The position numbers and the translations under genes were made by a program. A DNA stretch of 12,869 nt from Sinorhizobium sp. (GTDB taxonomy: Bacteria > Pseudomonadota > Alphaproteobacteria > Rhizobiales > Rhizobiaceae), in contig JAPSJG010000044.1 in NCBI GenBank assembly GCA_031178305.1, positions 1-12,869 of the forward strand, in the 5' to 3' direction. A model generated the notes under the pieces. The model had not been told where the DNA came from and did not search any database. It saw only the letters and a list, made by a program, of their open reading frames with translations. Positions 12,406 through 12,869 of this stretch are shown in pieces (the stretch's first letter is position 1; the number at the start of each line of letters is the position of its first letter).

Positions 12406-12816
12406 TCAAGCGGCCGCGTTGAGGTGGGCTTGCCCTACGCCCCTCACCTTGAAGAAGAGGAAGTCGGCGACACCGATCATGCCAGTGATGATCAAGCCAA
12501 GGCCGATCGCCGAAAGCGAACCGTAGGCGAGGGCGAGAATGGTCACGCTGCCGATCTGCCAGAGAATGTCGCCACCGATGCTGATCCGGGCTGCGGCAAT
12601 GTTCGGCCCTCCCTTTCGCGCGGAGATGAGGTGGAAGGCGCCCCAGAGCAGCAGCCCCATGCCGAGGGCCGACATGACGGACGGGGAGATTGCCGTGCCC
12701 GCCAGCGCCGCGAGGGGCTGCGCGTCGACAATCAGTACTGTACCGGCAGTCAATGAGAAGACGCCGTCCGCAAGAAATGCCTTGTTGAGAATCGAGCGGT
12801 TTGCACGGTTGAGCAT
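12406..12816 (-). CDS. Small four-helix integral membrane protein, function unknown
   Basis: The product has 136 residues from the ATG at 12816, preferred because GGAG lies seven bases upstream; an in-frame ATG at 12867, at the window edge, would add 17 polar residues. Four hydrophobic segments are clear: about 14-38 (LADGVFSLTAGTVLIVDAQP), 45-65 (SVMSALGMGLLLWGAFHLI), 80-98 (ILWQIGSVTILALAYG) and 100-124 (AIGLGLIITGMIGVADFLFF). The loops are short, with RKGG after the second helix and KVRG after the fourth suggesting both ends are cytoplasmic. No family is recognised and no active-site motif is visible. It converges on the Gfo/Idh/MocA gene with 51 bp between the stops. Confidence 0.78.
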   Translation of the reverse strand: MLNRANRSILNKAFLADGVFSLTAGTVLIVDAQPLAALAGTAISPSVMSALGMGLLLWGAFHLISARKGGPNIAAARISIGGDILWQIGSVTILALAYGSLSAIGLGLIITGMIGVADFLFFKVRGVGQAHLNAAA

Positions 12817-12869
12817 GTCAAATCTCCATCGGTTATCGATGGTCGGATCATCGTGCGTTCTGGTCATCA

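Overview
The window is high-GC alphaproteobacterial chromosome, most likely from a Sinorhizobium/Ensifer or close Rhizobiaceae relative. The evidence is the codon bias, the protein sequences (IF3, L35, a 134-residue L20, PheS and PheT of rhizobial type), a CtrA-type TTAA-N7-TTAA box, and several dispersed palindromes of the kind that litter rhizobial intergenic DNA. The genus is an inference from sequence character. No tRNA, rRNA, CRISPR array, insertion sequence or phage gene was seen.

Layout. (1) 1-1097 (+) is the 3' part of a cyclopropane-fatty-acid synthase gene, cut by the window edge. (2) 1310-1930 (-) is an exported transglutaminase-like cysteine protease with a strong terminator, and a CtrA-like box lies upstream of it. 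(3) 2195-3001 (-) is an alpha/beta hydrolase. (4) 3220-8488 (+) is the core: infC (AUU start), rpmI, rplT, pheS and pheT, i.e. initiation factor 3, ribosomal proteins L35 and L20, and both subunits of phenylalanyl-tRNA synthetase. It is broken by two regulatory-looking gaps, infC-rpmI (388 bp) and rplT-pheS (152 bp). (5) 8630-8989 (-) is an NTF2-like/lumazine-binding-like small protein. (6) 9387-10016 (+) is a conserved hypothetical protein with an M15-peptidase-like appearance. (7) 10196-11146 (-) is an aldo/keto reductase. (8) 11368-12354 (+) is a Gfo/Idh/MocA oxidoreductase, divergent from the reductase. (9) 12406-12816 (-) is a small four-helix membrane protein.

The translation genes form the functional unit. 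The order infC-rpmI-rplT-pheS-pheT is the classic bacterial one, and the non-coding DNA between them carries the most interesting signals. These are the rare AUU start of infC, a RIME1-like double palindrome plus terminator and further hairpins before rpmI, and a terminator before pheS that competes with an alternative stem starting just after the rplT stop codon. The flanking genes look like ordinary accessory metabolic and envelope genes, mostly single units.

All four convergent gene gaps contain GC-rich hairpins, two of them from a C-rich palindromic repeat family that also makes G-quadruplex-type motifs. A different dispersed repeat with core AGTCAGGTGGAATCA occurs twice, about 8 kb apart. 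I found no convincing wholly new system. The best candidates for second looks are the RNA-level control signals in the infC-pheT block and the CtrA-like box.
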